A DNA stretch of 8,403 nucleotides from Lachnospiraceae bacterium (lineage in GTDB: Bacteria > Bacillota > Clostridia > Lachnospirales > Lachnospiraceae), in assembly GCA_003446735.1 (NCBI GenBank), contig DMCJ01000208.1, positions 1-8,403 of the forward strand, written 5' to 3'. The notes beneath the pieces are model-generated. The model saw nothing but the letters and a program-made list of their open reading frames with translations. It was not told where the DNA came from and ran no database searches. The position numbers and the translations under genes were made by a program. How positions within the stretch are numbered: the first letter of the stretch is position 1; each line of letters opens with the position of its first letter. Positions 6,460 to 8,403 of this stretch are shown here, piece after piece.

Positions 6460-7460
6460 TTAAGATCCTCCCAGCCTAAGGTGGCGGCCATCACGGCCTT
6501 TATCGTATGCATCCTGTTCTCGGCTTCATCAAAAACAGGGCCTGCATATTTCTCAAATACCTCATCGGTAACTTCCATCTCGGTAATATCAAAGCGCTTG
6601 CCCATTTCAGCGCCGATCTTGGTCTCAAGATCATGGAACGCGGGAAGGCAGTGCATGAAAATGGCATTTTCTCCGGCATTCTTCATGACATCCATGGTCA
6701 CCTTATAAGGCGAAAGATCTCTTATCCTTTCCTCCCATATCTCATCAGGCTCACCCATCGAAACCCATACGTCGGTATATACGACATCTTTATTTTTGGT
6801 ACCTTCCGAAACATCCTCTGTTAAAGTGATGGATCCGCCGTTCTCTTTAGCTATCTCCCTGCACTTATCAACAAGCTTACTGTCAGGGAAATATTTTGCA
6901 GGTGCACAGGCCGTAAAATGCATACCCATCTTCGCGCATGTCACCATCCAGGAATTGCCCATATTATATCTGGCATCTCCCATATATACAACGCTCTTTC
7001 CCTTAAAAGAGCCGAAATATTCTTTTATCGTAAGAAGGTCGGCAAGCATCTGTGTGGGATGGAATTCATTGGTAAGTCCGTTCCAGACCGGCACATCGGA
7101 ATACTTTGCAAGCTCATCCACTATCTCCTGTCCGTAGCCCCTGTATTCGATCCCTTCGAACATGCGGCTTAAGACCCTGGCGGTATCCCTGATGCTTTCC
7201 TTCTTTCCTATCTGAGAGCCCGAAGGATCCAGATAAGTCGTACCCATTCCAAGATCGTGGGCAGCACACTCAAATGCACAGCGCGTCCTCGTGCTGGTCT
7301 TTTCAAATATAAGAGCAACATTCTTACCTCTTAATCTGTCTACAGGCTCCCCTTTCTTCTTTTTTTCCTTAAGCTCTGCAGCCAGATCTATAAGATAGTT
7401 GATCTCCTCGGGAGTATAATCAAGGAGCTTTAAAAAATCGCGCTGATATAATAGTGACAT
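6456..7460 (-). CDS. argF: Ornithine carbamoyltransferase
   Basis: A protein of 334 residues that converts carbamoyl phosphate and ornithine to citrulline. It has the carbamoyl-phosphate loop STRTR (56-60), HPTQ (134-137), the ornithine SMG loop in DVWVSMGE (230-237), HCLPAFHD (270-277, catalytic Cys271) and ENRMHTIKAVM (314-324). The start at 7460 is supported by AGGAGG 7 nt upstream. The sequence type with DVWVSMGE is shared by anabolic ArgF and catabolic ArcB. No arcA or arcC genes are adjacent, so an anabolic role in arginine synthesis is preferred, but this is not decisive. It is unusual only in sitting at the head of a biotin/CoA/tRNA gene run rather than with other arg genes; birA starts within its stop codon. 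Confidence 0.96.
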   Translation of the reverse strand: MSLLYQRDFLKLLDYTPEEINYLIDLAAELKEKKKKGEPVDRLRGKNVALIFEKTSTRTRCAFECAAHDLGMGTTYLDPSGSQIGKKESIRDTARVLSRMFEGIEYRGYGQEIVDELAKYSDVPVWNGLTNEFHPTQMLADLLTIKEYFGSFKGKSVVYMGDARYNMGNSWMVTCAKMGMHFTACAPAKYFPDSKLVDKCREIAKENGGSITLTEDVSEGTKNKDVVYTDVWVSMGEPDEIWEERIRDLSPYKVTMDVMKNAGENAIFMHCLPAFHDLETKIGAEMGKRFDITEMEVTDEVFEKYAGPVFDEAENRMHTIKAVMAATLGWEDLK

Positions 7461-7467
7461 GTTACTT

Positions 7468-7473
7468 CCTCCT
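7468..7473 (-). promoter_or_regulatory. Ribosome binding site of argF
   Basis: AGGAGG on the minus strand, 7 nt before the ATG at 7460. It fixes the start and shows argF has independent translation initiation, unlike the coupled genes downstream. Confidence 0.85.
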
Positions 7474-7483
7474 GAAATAGCAA

Positions 7484-7505
7484 GGAGCCGGTAAAGACCG
7501 GCCCC
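7484..7505 (-). terminator. Hairpin between the SPFH gene and argF (possible weak terminator or attenuator)
   Basis: On minus-strand RNA, GGGGCCGGU pairs with ACCGGCUCC (9 bp, one G-U pair) around a CUUU loop. It lies 25 nt after the SPFH stop codon and just before the argF ribosome binding site. The sequence after the stem (TTGCTATTTC) is T-rich but not a solid T run, so termination may be partial; it could also be a processing site or mRNA stabiliser. Whether argF has its own promoter is not evident, as only about 70 nt separate the genes. Confidence 0.5.
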
Positions 7506-7530
7506 ATGAGAAATTTAAAATGTAAGCCTC

Positions 7531-8403
7531 TTATTTGGATTCGGTGAGCACCTCTTTGATGCCTGTAGCCAGTCCCGCTATCCCCGCTATATCCGAGGGG
7601 ATTATGATCTTGGTAGCCTGACCGTTTGCGGCTCTTCCGAATGCCTCTAAGCTCTTTAACTGTAAAACGGCATCGTTGGGATCGGACTCCCTTAACATCT
7701 TGATACCGTCAGCCGTAGCCTGCTGTACCTTCATGATGGCTTCAGCCTGACCTTCGGCCTCTCTTATCATCTTTTCCTTCTGGGCCTCGGCTCTTAAGAT
7801 CGCTGCTTCCTTCTCGGCCTGAGCCTCGAGAATAGCCGATTCCTTTTTACCTTCGGCAACAAGTATCGTGGACTTCTTCTCACCTTCGGCTCTTAAGATC
7901 GCTTCACGTCTTTCACGCTCCGCCTTCATCTGCTTCTCCATGGCATCTCTGATACCTGCGGGAGGGATGATGTTCTTAAGCTCCACACGGTTTATCTTGA
8001 TACCCCAGGGGTCCGTAGCGATATCAAGAGTGGAACTCATCTTTGTATTGATCTCTTCTCTTGAATTAAGAGTCTGGTCGAGCTCCATATCACCTATGAT
8101 ATTACGAAGGGTGGTGGATGTTAAGTTCTCTATGGCAAGAAGAGGATTTTCAACTCCGTATGCAAAAAGCTTTGCATCGGTTATCTGATAAAATACGATC
8201 GTATCGATCTGCATCGTAACGTTATCTCTGGTGATAACGGGCTGGGGCGGGAAATCCGCTACCTGCTCCTTTAAGAGCACCTTCTTGGCTACCTTGTCGA
8301 TAATGGGCCACTTCCAGTGAAGTCCGACTGACCAGGTTGCCTGATATGCACCGAGTCTTTCAACTACGTAGGCATGTGCCTGAGGAACGACCTTGATACA
8401 GCT
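7531..8403 (-). CDS. SPFH-domain protein (stomatin/prohibitin/QmcA-like), 5'-partial
   Basis: The frame runs off the right edge, giving the C-terminal 290 residues; the GTG at 8280 is internal and not the start. The visible N-terminus (IKVVPQAHAYVVERLGAY) is the usual sequence just after the N-terminal membrane anchor of bacterial stomatins. The SPFH/band 7 core follows (DKVAKKVLLKEQV, PPQPVITRDNVTMQIDTIVFYQITD, LRNIIGDMELDQTLNSREEIN, DPWGIKINRVELKNI). Then come five consecutive 11-residue repeats of the type xxAILxAEGxK (residues 166-220 of the visible part, 7744-7908), a coiled coil typical of flotillin-like oligomers. The tail has KSLEAFGRAANGQATKIIIPSD. Such proteins form membrane-bound ring or cage oligomers, often with an NfeD-type partner and linked to membrane quality control. 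No NfeD gene is visible here; it could lie to the right of the window. Confidence 0.93.
   Translation of the reverse strand, partial: SCIKVVPQAHAYVVERLGAYQATWSVGLHWKWPIIDKVAKKVLLKEQVADFPPQPVITRDNVTMQIDTIVFYQITDAKLFAYGVENPLLAIENLTSTTLRNIIGDMELDQTLNSREEINTKMSSTLDIATDPWGIKINRVELKNIIPPAGIRDAMEKQMKAERERREAILRAEGEKKSTILVAEGKKESAILEAQAEKEAAILRAEAQKEKMIREAEGQAEAIMKVQQATADGIKMLRESDPNDAVLQLKSLEAFGRAANGQATKIIIPSDIAGIAGLATGIKEVLTESK

Noticed and set aside
5726..6463. A 245-codon plus-strand open frame opposite birA
   Set aside because: It is the antisense shadow of a well-supported birA gene; its product is low-complexity (Ser/Pro/Ile-rich) with no family motifs and no ribosome binding site.
7461..7530. 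Riboswitch or T-box in front of argF
   Set aside because: The gap is only 70 nt and shows one hairpin; there is no room for, or sign of, a known aptamer or a T-box motif.
8278..8280. GTG at 8280 as the start of the SPFH protein
   Set aside because: The same frame stays open to the window edge and encodes conserved SPFH sequence upstream (VVPQAHAYVVERLG), so the true start lies outside the window.

Overview
The window looks like chromosomal DNA of a Clostridia bacterium, most likely Lachnospiraceae. The gene order argF / birA / small acidic DUF protein / coaX / dusB, the moderate GC content and the strong AAGGAGG-type ribosome binding sites all fit; the genus cannot be fixed from the sequence. 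Almost everything is housekeeping or signalling, and I see no CRISPR array, prophage, complete transposon, tRNA or rRNA.

Plus strand, left end (1-1413): the C-terminal part of a large hybrid sensor kinase, with the ATPase domain followed by a receiver and an HPt domain. Its sensor and phospho-accepting H-box lie upstream of the window. A GC-rich bidirectional terminator (about 1431-1472) separates it from a convergent stand-alone CheY-like response regulator on the minus strand (1473-1850). With receiver, HPt and a free receiver side by side, a phosphorelay is an attractive inference.

1851-2175 carries no gene. It holds the regulator's upstream region, with two small palindromes, and a highly structured element of about 232 bp (1949-2180). 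The element has TGTGACA/TGTCACA palindromes at both ends and a nested long inverted repeat inside. It resembles REP/MITE-type intergenic repeats, and its right edge supplies the stop codon of the next gene.

Minus strand, 8403 down to 2176: a tightly packed run of seven genes, read right to left. These are an SPFH/stomatin-like membrane-associated protein (5' end outside the window), ornithine carbamoyltransferase (argF), biotin-protein ligase with an N-terminal HTH (birA), a small acidic conserved protein, type III pantothenate kinase (coaX), tRNA-dihydrouridine synthase (dusB) and a CgeB-like glycosyltransferase. From argF onward the genes overlap by 1 to 17 nt or are separated by 37 nt, so they are probably one transcript with translational coupling. 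The products serve arginine synthesis, biotinylation, CoA synthesis, tRNA modification and probably glycosylation. BirA could both load biotin and act as a repressor. The only larger gap (7461-7530, between the SPFH gene and argF) contains a hairpin that may partly insulate the two.

The most noteworthy points are the structured repeat element and its overlap with the glycosyltransferase stop codon, the glycosyltransferase at the end of a cofactor/tRNA operon, the possible phosphorelay pair, and the small uncharacterised protein whose 3' end carries the coaX ribosome binding site. I do not see a clearly new defence or mobile system.
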